Source: JBEVNX01 sp040507895
GTDB taxonomy: Bacteria; Desulfobacterota; Binatia; JACPRU01
NCBI GenBank assembly: GCA_040507895.1
Contig: JBEVNX010000158.1
Location: 1-31,345, forward strand
Direction: 5' to 3'
DNA: 31,345 nt
Shown here: piece by piece, positions 7,604 through 15,492 of the stretch
Layout of the letters: each line of letters begins with the position of its first letter
Position numbering within the stretch: position 1 is the first letter of the stretch
Notes under the pieces: model-generated
The model's database searches: none
What the model was told of the DNA's origin: nothing
What the model saw: only the letters and a program-made list of their open reading frames with translations
Position numbers and translations under genes: made by a program

Positions 7604-8755
7604 CTAGAAGCTATCCAGCGCGTCGAGGTCGTCGATCGCGCAGGACATGCGCCGGATGAATTCGAGGGAGGTCTCCGGCGGCTGCATGGCGGGCGCATCC
7701 GGCGGTTGGCCGAGGGTTCCCGTCCACCATGCGAGCGCGGCGAACAGCTGTTGGCGGTAGCGCAGCCAGGCCTCCTCGAAGTCGAGCCGCGGGCCGCCCG
7801 CACGCGCCAGCTCCTCCAGGTAGTACTTCAATAGGTCGCGCTCCCATGCTCGGCGCGTCTCCGGATCGGCGCCGGTCGAGATGCAGTAGGCGAGGTCGCG
7901 GCTCCAGTTGCCCTTGGACGAGTTCTGCCAGTCGTTGACGCCCATTTCTCCAGCTCGCGTGATGTACCAATTCTTCAAGTGCACGTCGGAATGGACCATC
8001 CCGCGAGGCAGGGTCTTGTGCAGCGCCACGCACCGGAGCGTGGCCGGCCACACTTCCATTTCGCGCCGGAACAGACGTGGCGGGATCACGGCTTCGGCCT
8101 GCGTGAATCCGCGCTTGCAGGCGTCGCCGAATCCCGCGTCCTCGGCCGTAACGGTGAAGAACGTCTCCCAGTTCGAGAACACCGACAAAGTCGTATCGAG
8201 CTCCGGGCTCTGGTAGTAGCGGCCGTGCAGGGTGGCGAGCAGCCGCATCTGACTTCGTGCCAGCTCGATCGACAACCGCGTGTCGATCTTACAGAACTCG
8301 ACCTCGTCGCGCAGGTCGCGCAGGATGATGATCGAGTTGAGCGTGCGCGGGTCGTAGCGCGCGAACAGCGGATCGGGGGCGTTCACCGCGAGGCTCGGCC
8401 GCACCAGGTTGTAGAAGTTGACCTCGGCCTGCACGCCTTCGTTCATGCCGAGCATGTAGCGACTTTCGAGGGACTGCGTACCCTTGCAGAACACGCTGGC
8501 CGGCAGTCCGGCGGCTCGGCCGGCGTCGTTCCAGGCGATCTCGATCCGGCGCCGGTTCGACGTGCCGTCGTCGCGCGGCCCGAGCGTGTGCGACGCAACG
8601 GCCGCCCCCGGAATGCTGCGGCCGAGCACCGCCGTCAGCCACTGCGGCGTGATCGCTTCGTAAGTGAAGGGAAGGTCCTCTACGGTCGTGGGTTGCCTCT
8701 GCGCCTTCCGCTCTTCCTCGAACCGGGCCTTGATCTCGGCGAATGTGATCGTCAT
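7604..8755 (-). CDS. APH/ecdysteroid-kinase-like phosphotransferase
   Basis: The protein has 383 residues and a protein-kinase-like fold of the aminoglycoside phosphotransferase superfamily. The catalytic loop is HSDVHLKNW (His255, Asp257, Asn262), and the metal-binding DFG equivalent is NDWQ (Asp275, Gln277). Lys91 in VFCKG and Glu111 are plausible ATP-site residues. The substrate may be a small hydroxylated molecule; drug resistance is not implied. I prefer the ATG at 8755 because GGGGGAG lies three bases before it; an ATG four codons upstream (8767) lacks an SD. It reads away from the alcohol dehydrogenase remnant, with a 101-base divergent region, and is followed after 125 bases by the MetE-like gene. 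Confidence 0.85.
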   Translation of the reverse strand: MTITFAEIKARFEEERKAQRQPTTVEDLPFTYEAITPQWLTAVLGRSIPGAAVASHTLGPRDDGTSNRRRIEIAWNDAGRAAGLPASVFCKGTQSLESRYMLGMNEGVQAEVNFYNLVRPSLAVNAPDPLFARYDPRTLNSIIILRDLRDEVEFCKIDTRLSIELARSQMRLLATLHGRYYQSPELDTTLSVFSNWETFFTVTAEDAGFGDACKRGFTQAEAVIPPRLFRREMEVWPATLRCVALHKTLPRGMVHSDVHLKNWYITRAGEMGVNDWQNSSKGNWSRDLAYCISTGADPETRRAWERDLLKYYLEELARAGGPRLDFEEAWLRYRQQLFAALAWWTGTLGQPPDAPAMQPPETSLEFIRRMSCAIDDLDALDSF

Positions 8756-8856
8756 GCGCTCCCCCATCGGTTATGGCTGCAGTCACGGGCCCGACCCGAA
8801 ATTCCGCGTGACCATATGAAAGACCGGCCCATGACTCCAAGGAGGAGGCACATATC

Positions 8857-9164
8857 ATGAAGAGGACGAAGGCGGCCGTGCTCGAGGCCACCGCGGGGTC
8901 GCTGCAGCTCGCGGAGCTCGACATCGAAGAGCCGAGCGCGAATGAAGTCGCGATCCGCGTCGTGGCGTGTGGCCTCTGTCACAGCGACTACTCCTGCATC
9001 CACGGCATCGTGCGGGCGCCGTTGCCCGTGGTCCTCGGTCACGAGGCGGGGGGTGTCGTCAAGGCGGTAGGCGCCGAGTGACTCACCTGAAGGCCGGGGA
9101 CCACGTGATCGTCGCGCTGACGCCGGCCTGCCGATGGCACGAGGAGAGGGAGCGCGGTCAGTGA
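8857..9164 (+). pseudogene. Zinc-dependent alcohol dehydrogenase, N-terminal remnant with frameshift
   Basis: The first 74 codons encode the start of a medium-chain zinc alcohol dehydrogenase. Catalytic zinc ligands Cys41 (GLCHSD), His62 and Glu63 (LGHEAGG) are intact, ending at VKAVGAE and a TGA at 9079-9081. The expected continuation VTHLKAGDHVIVALTPAC is present one frame over, so a single G seems lost at 9078-9079 (GAG-TGA in place of GAG-GTG-A). Homology then stops about 20 residues later, and the new frame ends at 9164. Roughly 270 residues, including the Rossmann domain, are absent, so correcting the indel would not restore a full gene. A strong AAGGAGGAGG SD remains before the ATG. 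A luciferase-like gene begins 84 bases further on. Confidence 0.82.
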
Positions 9165-9248
9165 TCACGTTCGGCTTGACAGCAAGATCTTGAAGGACGA
9201 TCGAGGAGGGGTCGCCGGGGGTCAGGCGATTCGAATAGGAGGTCGACC

Positions 9249-10472
9249 ATGAAGTTCATGTACTTCCCGCTTCCCGCGCTTCCCGCCACGCTGGAGGACC
9301 GCCGCCGCGAACGGCCGATCGCCTACCGGACGGAGCGGTGGCAGAAGATGTTCGACGAGGTCGTCGAGCTGGCGCGGATGGCCGAAGATCTCGGATTCGA
9401 GTCCATCACGTTTCCGGAGCATCATCTCGCGACCGAGGGCCTGGAGATCGGCTCCATTCCGCTTCTCACCCTCTACGTCGCCATGCACACGAAGACGATC
9501 AAGGTCGGTCCTGTCGGCTACGTGCTCCCGGGCTGGGATCCCTTGCGCCTGGCGGTCGAGATCGGCTGGCTCGACCAGCTCACGAAGGGGCGGACGATCG
9601 TGGGCATGGCGCGCGGCTACCAAACTCGGTGGCTGAACCAGATGGGCCAGTTCCTCCACGTCGGCGCGACGGTCTCCGACCAGAGCGAGGTCGACCAAGC
9701 CAACCGGCGTGCCTTCGAGGAGGTCTTCCACATCCTCAAGCTCGCGTGGAAGGACGAGGCGTTCCGCTTCAAGGGAGAGTTCTACCAGTATCCCTATCCC
9801 TACGAGGAAGGCACGCCGTGGCCGCCGACCGGCTGGACGACCGAGTTCGGCGATCCCGGCGAGGTCGGCAAGGACGGACGCCTGCACAAGATCTCCGTCG
9901 TGCCGAAGCCGTATCAGAAGCCGCATCCGAAGATCTTCCAGGCGTTCTCGGTGAGCGAGGCGACGATCCGTTGGTGCGCGAAGGAAGACATCGTTCCCAT
10001 GATCCTGATGTCCCATCCGGACGTCCTGCGCGGGCTCGTCAGCGCGTACGTGGATTCGGCGGCGAAGGCGGGACGGAAGGTCGAGCGCGGCACGTCGGTC
10101 GGCGTGCTTCGCCAGATCTATTTCGGCAGTGACGAGGAGGTCTTTCGGCTGTCCGAAACCGGTGCCGTCGGGCTCCTATGGAAGCGCTTCTGGGGCCACT
10201 TCGGGTTCTGGGAGGCCTTCAAGAGTCCGGAGGAGCAGGAGTCCGGGAGGCTTCTACCGCCGAGCGAATGGACGATCGATCGCTTGAGGAAGTTCCACTA
10301 CGTGTACGGGGGATCGGTGAAGGACGTCCGCAAGGGGATGGATACGCTCGTCGAAGCGGGCAATCCGGAGTACTTCGCCTGGTTGTCGGATCAGGGAATG
10401 CTACCGCTCGACGTCGTGAAGCAGCAGCTTCGCACGTTCGGGGAGCAGGTTCTCCCGCACTATCGGTCCTGA
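9249..10472 (+). CDS. LLM-class flavin-dependent oxidoreductase (bacterial luciferase-like monooxygenase)
   Basis: This 407-residue protein belongs to the bacterial luciferase-like TIM-barrel family. Visible signatures are an early MKFMYFPLPALP strand, FESITFPEHH near residue 55, YVAMHTKTIKVGPVGYVLP, then DPLRLAVEIGWLDQLTKGR and MARGY. These form the flavin (FMN or F420) binding face in relatives. The C-terminal half holds the PKPYQKPHPKIFQAFSVSE segment common to the oxygenase branch. It probably oxidises an organic substrate with reduced flavin and oxygen; the substrate is unknown. AGGAGG at 9237-9242 precedes the ATG by six bases. The adjacent alcohol dehydrogenase remnant suggests an earlier oxidation pair that has lost one partner. 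Confidence 0.92.
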   Translation: MKFMYFPLPALPATLEDRRRERPIAYRTERWQKMFDEVVELARMAEDLGFESITFPEHHLATEGLEIGSIPLLTLYVAMHTKTIKVGPVGYVLPGWDPLRLAVEIGWLDQLTKGRTIVGMARGYQTRWLNQMGQFLHVGATVSDQSEVDQANRRAFEEVFHILKLAWKDEAFRFKGEFYQYPYPYEEGTPWPPTGWTTEFGDPGEVGKDGRLHKISVVPKPYQKPHPKIFQAFSVSEATIRWCAKEDIVPMILMSHPDVLRGLVSAYVDSAAKAGRKVERGTSVGVLRQIYFGSDEEVFRLSETGAVGLLWKRFWGHFGFWEAFKSPEEQESGRLLPPSEWTIDRLRKFHYVYGGSVKDVRKGMDTLVEAGNPEYFAWLSDQGMLPLDVVKQQLRTFGEQVLPHYRS

Positions 10473-10636
10473 ACGGCGTTGCGAGAGTTGGTTCGCCGCG
10501 CGCGACCACCGCGCACGCCTCGGGCGATTCGCGTCGCGGCGAGCTTCCTCGACTGCGACTCCTCGACCGCGACCGATCCCGGGCTCGAGCCGAACGCGCA
10601 GAGCGGAGCACCGCTAGCGCCGCGTCCCGTGGGGCC

Positions 10637-11149
10637 TCAGGGTACGAAGATGTCGCGACACTTCCATAGGCTCCATTCGATGAGCCCGATCAGCCCCGCA
10701 AGAACCAGGTAGTACGGTATGTGCGCCTGAAGAATGTCCGCCGGAATCGTCCGCCCTGCCAAGTAGCCAAAGCTACCGAGGAGAGCATAGAGGACCTCGG
10801 AGACGGGGATGTAGAGGAGGTACGCGGAGATCAACATCCATCCCCAGCGACGGCGCGCGATCAAGCCGTAGATGCCCGCTGCGTACAAGACGACGTGGGG
10901 AATCGTGGCGTACCATGCCGCGGTGCCGGTGAACGCGTAGCCGAACCACACGCGATAGGCGCTGGAATAGCGGATCATCAGGAATCCGAACACCAACAGG
11001 CCCTCCCCACTCGGCTTGAGCAGAGCCCACACGTCTTTGATGACGCCGAGAAGCATGACGAGGGCAACGGCCCCGAAGACCAATCCGGCGCGATACGCCC
11101 GCACATCGAAGGCGGCCTGACGTTGATCGGTCTGCGTTCCTGTTCCCAC
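10637..11149 (-). CDS. Small integral membrane protein of unknown function
   Basis: With the GTG at 11149 as start (SD GAGGAG five bases upstream) the protein has 170 residues. I see about four hydrophobic segments: residues 21-44 (LVFGAVALVMLLGVI), 75-98 (ATIPHVVLYAAGIYGLI), 105-127 (WMLISAYLLYIPVSEVL) and 140-160 (YYLVLAGLIGLIEW). An aromatic-rich loop, RYSSAYRVWFGYAF, lies between the first two. I do not recognise the family. An in-frame ATG at 11245 would add 32 charged residues but has no better SD. The C-terminus WKCRDIFVP faces an intergenic gap of 164 bases to the luciferase-like gene on the opposite strand. It follows the metallopeptidase gene on the same strand. Confidence 0.68.
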   Translation of the reverse strand: MGTGTQTDQRQAAFDVRAYRAGLVFGAVALVMLLGVIKDVWALLKPSGEGLLVFGFLMIRYSSAYRVWFGYAFTGTAAWYATIPHVVLYAAGIYGLIARRRWGWMLISAYLLYIPVSEVLYALLGSFGYLAGRTIPADILQAHIPYYLVLAGLIGLIEWSLWKCRDIFVP

Positions 11150-11303
11150 TTTCGTCTCCTCGCCGGCAGCTCGGTGCCGTCGCTCGACTGCTACCCGCTC
11201 CGATTCGAACCGGGCGAAGAACACGGCCTCGTACCGTGGACGCATCGGCCCATGGGCCTCGAGCGCCCGGGAAATCGAGCGCACTGTCTGGGGTCGCGAA
11301 CGC

Positions 11304-12164
11304 CTACAGCGGCGCCGCTGCGAACGTATCGCAGTGGTCCATTTCGCCGCTTTCGAATCCGCGCGTGAACCACCGCACGCGCTGTCTCGACGTGCCGTGC
11401 GAGAACGCGTCCGGGACGACGGCGCCCTGACTCTTCCGCTGCAGCCGGTCGTCGCCGATCGCGGTTGCCGTCGCGAGCGCTTGCTCGGCGTCGCCGGGAT
11501 CGAGCCACTGGAGGCGGGCTTGCGCCCGATTCGCCCAGACGCCCGCAAAGCAGTCGGCTTGGAGCTCCTGGCGCACCAGCAGCCCTTCGTCGCCTCTGAT
11601 GTCGAGGCCTCGACGGCGCGCTTCGTCCACGTCGCGGCTGAGGCCGAGGAGCGTCTGGACGTGATGCCCGATCTCGTGTGCGATCACGTAGGCCTGAGCG
11701 AAGTCTCCTCCACCTCCCAATCGAGCGCGCATCTCGTCGAAGAAGCTCAGGTCGAGGTAGACCCTGTGGTCGCTCGGACAATAGAAGGGGCCGGACGACG
11801 CGCTCGCGCCGCCGCAACCGGACCCCACCATGCCGCTGAAGAGGACGAGGCGCGGCGGCTCGTACACGCCGCCCCGGCTCTCGAAGAGGGCGCTCCAGGT
11901 ATCTTCGGTGTCGCCGAGGATCGCGCGCACGAAGTCCGCTCCCTCGTCGTCCGCCGGGGGCGCACCGGCTTGGCGCGAGTCGACGGGAAGATCGCCCTGG
12001 ATCTGCGTCATGACGTTCAGCATCTGCAACGGGTCGATGCCGAGAAAGTACGAGGCGACGACGGCAACGAGGATACCCCCGGCAGAAAGCCCGCCGAGCC
12101 CTATGCCGCGGGCCCCCCTCGCGTCCTCGACGTTGTCGCTCCGTCTGCCGACCTGCCAGCGCAT
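11304..12164 (-). CDS. YpfJ-type neutral zinc metallopeptidase
   Basis: This 286-residue protein belongs to the putative neutral zinc metallopeptidase family (YpfJ/KPN_00809-like). An N-terminal arginine-rich stretch (MRWQVGRRSDNVEDARGA) is followed by one membrane anchor at about residues 21-42 (GLGGLSAGGILVAVVASYFLG). The ectodomain holds GCGGASASSGPFYCPSD and the HEIGHH zinc motif at 163-168, with a downstream ELQADCFAGVW helix that gives the likely third ligand. This is the typical order and length. The catalytic domain would face the periplasm. No substrate is established for the family. The nearest same-strand gene downstream is a small membrane protein 154 bases away. Confidence 0.92.
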   Translation of the reverse strand: MRWQVGRRSDNVEDARGARGIGLGGLSAGGILVAVVASYFLGIDPLQMLNVMTQIQGDLPVDSRQAGAPPADDEGADFVRAILGDTEDTWSALFESRGGVYEPPRLVLFSGMVGSGCGGASASSGPFYCPSDHRVYLDLSFFDEMRARLGGGGDFAQAYVIAHEIGHHVQTLLGLSRDVDEARRRGLDIRGDEGLLVRQELQADCFAGVWANRAQARLQWLDPGDAEQALATATAIGDDRLQRKSQGAVVPDAFSHGTSRQRVRWFTRGFESGEMDHCDTFAAAPL

Positions 12165-12265
12165 GGCTACCTCGCGAGTCGCGGGTTCTTGCGGCGCCGA
12201 TGGCCCGCGATGTCGGAGTCATGCCACAACTTGTCCTCGGCGCGAAGTGCTTTTTGAGGCGGGCT

Positions 12266-12910
12266 TCATGACCGACGGGTCGATGGCGAAAATCGAGCCC
12301 CACCAGGATCATCTGTCAGAGGCACTGGCTCCGGTCGCAGCACGTCCCAGCGTCGTTTCGTCGCGGAGCCTTCGGTTCCGAGCTCCGATCGATAACGAGC
12401 CTCGGCGACGCCGGAAAGGATCCGCGTGAGCACGTCGCGGGCCGCTTCGCCTTGGCGTAGTGTTCCATGAAGGCGAGGCTGTACGCGACGATCCGGTCGT
12501 GCGCCGTCCAGCCGAGGTCGGTCCAAGCGAAGTGTGCCGCCCCTTCGAACTCGACGAGGTATTTCGGCTCGGGGGATTGCTCGTAGCTGCCCATCGACTT
12601 GGCGACCGCGGGCGTGATGCCGAAAATCTCGGGTGCCTCCTTGATACATGACGGGCGCCGCCAAACCGCCGAGCGTGCCCCGCATGTCGAGGGGCGGGCT
12701 GTAAGGCGACAGCGCGAGCGCCGCCTTCACGCCTTCGAGCTTCCAGCCGGGCCACGCTCCCGCGAGCCCGAGTAGCGTGTAACGTCCGAGCGAATGTCCC
12801 GCGAGACCGAGACGCGTCCAGTCCGCGCGCGAGCGAAACCGCTCGTCGTCGCGCGCTGCGGCGCCACCGTGGGGATCTTCTAGCTTCGACGAACGCCGCG
12901 GCGCTGGCGT
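12266..12910 (-). pseudogene. Dienelactone-hydrolase-like alpha/beta hydrolase, truncated and frameshifted
   Basis: Reading down the minus strand, the frame opens after a TAA at 12911-12913 and gives LEDPHGGAAARDDERF, then DWTRLGLAGHSLGRYTLLGL with an intact GHSLG nucleophile elbow, then ALALSPYSPPLDM and AAPVMYQGGT. A run of four A (plus strand 12623-12626) adds one base. Homology continues in the next frame as ITPAVAKSMGSYEQSPEPKY, then LVEFEGAAHFAWTDLG with the probable catalytic histidine, and AFMEHYAKA. A second compensating shift near 12444-12455 returns to the first frame (AARDVLTRILSGVAEARYRS), which ends at 12266. About 100 N-terminal residues are missing, so this is a decayed gene or an already truncated copy with sequencing indels. 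Confidence 0.8.
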
Positions 12911-13048
12911 TTACGAGTGCCGAGCCTCTCGGCTTGCGCGCTGCGCGCTCGCGCCCGGTCCCCGTTGTTTGCCTCTCGCCTTGGAGATAGTTCGTAGGAC
13001 CCCGCCGAGGCCTGATTGCGGCCGCGATGCGAGGAGGCGCTCCAAAAG

Positions 13049-14434
13049 ATGACGGATCCGTCGCAGAGAAGAGGCCCGCCCCGGCGTTCGTCGCCGACGG
13101 CTCGTGGATCGAGCTTCACCCGGCCGATCCTCTTCGCTGCCCTGGCCCTGTTTGCGGGCTCTGTGCTGGCTCAGTCCCGCACCCTCACGCTCGACGAAGC
13201 CATAAGCGCGGCCCTCGGATCCCACGAGGCGCTGCGCGCGGCGTCGGCGGAGGAGCGCCGCGCCGAGGTCACCGGCCGTCGTGCGCTGGCGGCCATGGGG
13301 CCGACGATCGTGCAGGACGGCTCGTACACCCAGGAGAAGGAAGGTATCACCTTCCCCCCACAAAGCGGGCAGAACACCTCCGATTTCAACCCGGTGGTCT
13401 TGCAGCACTATGCGACACGCGGACTATTGTCGGTCGGCCAGCCCCTCTACACGCATCAATTCTGGGCCCTGCGCTCGCTCGGCCGGCACGAGGCGGAGCG
13501 GGCTCGGCAAGGGAGCCGCCTCGCCCGCGAGAACGTCGTGGCCGCGGTGATCGAGGCGTACTACGAGCTGCTGCGCGCTCGCGCACTGTCGACCGTGGCC
13601 GACGAGACCGCGAAGCTTGCGCAGGTGGAGGTGTCGAACGCGGAGGCTCGGGTCGCGGCCGGCGAGGCGGTGAGGAGCGACATGATCCGCGCGCAGGCCG
13701 AGGTGGCGCGCGCCTCCCAGCGCGTGGTGGAGAGCCGGGGAGCGATCCAGATCGCCACCGATCGCCTGGCCCGCTTGACCGGCATCAGTGGTCCGTTCGA
13801 GGTCACCGAGCCGCCGCCACGGTTGCTGGACGCCTCGTCCGTCGACCGCTTCGTGGAGCTGGCGCGCGACCACAACCCCGAGCTTCGGGAGGCGACCGCG
13901 GCGGTCCAGTCGGCTCGGGACGAACAGGACCGGCTGCGGGCCGCGCTGCTTCCGACCGTCGGCTTCCAGTTCGACTACCGCCTCGTCAACAACGAAGCGT
14001 TCGCGGAGAAGAATAACTTCTGGGACGTGATCTTCGCCGTGCGCATCCCCCTCCTGGAGGCAGGCGGCAAATCTCTACTCGACTGGAGCGAGCAACGCGC
14101 CCGCGTCGCACGCGCCGAAGCGGAGTTGCAGGGCCTCGGCCGCGATGTCGAGCTCGGCGTGCGCCAGGCGTTCGTGAACGTGACCACGTTTGCGGCGCAA
14201 GAAGAGGCGGCGCAGCGGCAAGCCTCGCTGGCCGCAGAGACCTATCGACTGCTCTCGGCGCAATACACGAGCGGAGTCGCCACGGGCCTCGACGTGCTCG
14301 AGGCGCTCACCGCGCGAGATTCCGCGCAGGCCAACCTGACGGTCGTGCACTATTCTCGCGCGCTGGCCGCCGCGTCTCTCGAGCGGGCCGCGGGAGTGCT
14401 CGGCGAAGAGCCCGCGCACGGAGGGCAGAGGTGA
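13049..14434 (+). CDS. TolC-family outer membrane efflux protein
   Basis: This 461-residue protein begins with a basic region and a hydrophobic signal segment (FTRPILFAALALFAGSVLAQS), with likely cleavage after Ala41. The mature part starts TLTLDEAISAALGSHEALRAA and shows the two-repeat helical pattern of outer-membrane efflux factors, including the AYYELLRARAL segment, EVSNAEARVAAGEAVRSD, and in the second half RQAFVNVTTFAAQEEAA plus YTSGVATGLDVLEAL. It would form the outer-membrane channel of the exporter encoded downstream. The ATG at 13049 follows a GAGGAGG SD; an in-frame TTG at 13016 lacks one. Its TGA overlaps the GTG of the HlyD-family gene by four bases. Confidence 0.92.
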   Translation: MTDPSQRRGPPRRSSPTARGSSFTRPILFAALALFAGSVLAQSRTLTLDEAISAALGSHEALRAASAEERRAEVTGRRALAAMGPTIVQDGSYTQEKEGITFPPQSGQNTSDFNPVVLQHYATRGLLSVGQPLYTHQFWALRSLGRHEAERARQGSRLARENVVAAVIEAYYELLRARALSTVADETAKLAQVEVSNAEARVAAGEAVRSDMIRAQAEVARASQRVVESRGAIQIATDRLARLTGISGPFEVTEPPPRLLDASSVDRFVELARDHNPELREATAAVQSARDEQDRLRAALLPTVGFQFDYRLVNNEAFAEKNNFWDVIFAVRIPLLEAGGKSLLDWSEQRARVARAEAELQGLGRDVELGVRQAFVNVTTFAAQEEAAQRQASLAAETYRLLSAQYTSGVATGLDVLEALTARDSAQANLTVVHYSRALAAASLERAAGVLGEEPAHGGQR

Positions 14435-15492
14435 GGATCGGGCGGCGGCTGATGCTGATCGCAGGGGTAGCGGCCGCGCTCGCGGTCGGTGCGATCTTCG
14501 GCGTCCGACTGTGGCGCTACTATCAAACCCACGTCTCGACCGACGACGCCTACGTGCATGCCGACGTCGCGCAAGTGACCGCGCGCATCAACGGGACCAT
14601 CATCGAGCTCCTCGCGGAGGAGAACGCTCACGTTCGCCAAGGCGACCCGATCCTGAAGCTCGATCCCGAGGAGTACGCTCTCAAGCTGAAAGAGGCCGAC
14701 GCCGCGGTGGCGAACGCGACCCACGCCGTCGAGGAGATGAAGGCCGCGGTGTTGACCGCGGAAAGCACGCTGGCGGTGGCCGAGGCGGAATTCGCCCAGC
14801 TCCGCCTCGATCATGCGCGCGCCGAGCAGTTGGCGGGCAGAGACGTGGTGCCGAAGGAACGACTCGATCGCACCCGCAACGCGCTCCGCGCCGGTGAGGC
14901 GCGCGTCGAAGCCGCTCGCCGAGAGGTGGCGCGGGCGCGCGCCGCGCTCGGCGTGCCGCTCGACGCTCCGGCAACGGAGCAGGCGAGCGTTCGTCGGGCA
15001 CAGGCGGCGCGCGATCTCGCCGCCCTCCAGCTTTCCTACACGGAGATCCTTGCTCCGATCACCGGTGTGGTCGCCCGGCGCACGATCGAGGTCGGCCAGC
15101 GGATCGAGTCGGGCCAGCCACTGGCCATGATCGTGCCGCTGTCGCGCGTGTACGTGGTGGCGAACTTCAAGGAGACCCAGCTCGCCGCCGTGCGCGTCGG
15201 CCAGCCAGCGCAAATCGTCGCCGACGTCTATCCGGGACTCGTTTATCGTGGCCATGTCGAGAGCCTCGCTCCGGGCAGCGGCGCGGCCTTCGCGCTGCTC
15301 CCTCCCGAGAACGCGAGCGGCAACTGGGTGAAGGTCGTGCAGCGCGTGCCGGTGCGGATCGCGCTCGACGAGCCGCCTCACGACGACCACCCGCTGCGAG
15401 TCAGCCTCTCCGTCGTCGCCACGATCGACGTGAGCGGCGAGGTGGCGGAGCCGAAACGCTCGATGGCCGAGGCAGAGCCGCGCGCGCCGTGA
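14431..15492 (+). CDS. HlyD/EmrA-family membrane fusion protein
   Basis: The 353-residue periplasmic adaptor starts with one membrane anchor (residues 8-26, MLIAGVAAALAVGAIFGV). It is followed by YYQTHVSTDDAYVHADVAQV, the standard EmrA/HlyD entry to the lipoyl half-motif (GTIIELLAEENAHVRQGDPI). Residues about 85-190 form an alanine/glutamate-rich coiled-coil hairpin. The second lipoyl half (LSYTEILAPITGVVARRTIE) and beta-barrel (VYVVANFKETQLAAVRVGQ) complete the fold. The GTG start overlaps the TolC-like stop (GTGA), and its own TGA overlaps the transporter start in the same way, so the three proteins are likely made in fixed proportion. Confidence 0.94.
   Translation: MRIGRRLMLIAGVAAALAVGAIFGVRLWRYYQTHVSTDDAYVHADVAQVTARINGTIIELLAEENAHVRQGDPILKLDPEEYALKLKEADAAVANATHAVEEMKAAVLTAESTLAVAEAEFAQLRLDHARAEQLAGRDVVPKERLDRTRNALRAGEARVEAARREVARARAALGVPLDAPATEQASVRRAQAARDLAALQLSYTEILAPITGVVARRTIEVGQRIESGQPLAMIVPLSRVYVVANFKETQLAAVRVGQPAQIVADVYPGLVYRGHVESLAPGSGAAFALLPPENASGNWVKVVQRVPVRIALDEPPHDDHPLRVSLSVVATIDVSGEVAEPKRSMAEAEPRAP

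Noticed and set aside
11190..11300. tRNA-like T-loop (GGTTCGAATC) on the minus strand
   Set aside because: The flanking bases do not form a five-base T-stem, and no acceptor, anticodon or D-arm could be folded around it.
13027..14016. Long plus-strand open frame (329 codons) overlapping the TolC-like gene
   Set aside because: It lies in another frame of the TolC-family gene, has Arg/Gly-rich low-complexity sequence and no domain; such shadows are common in GC-rich DNA.
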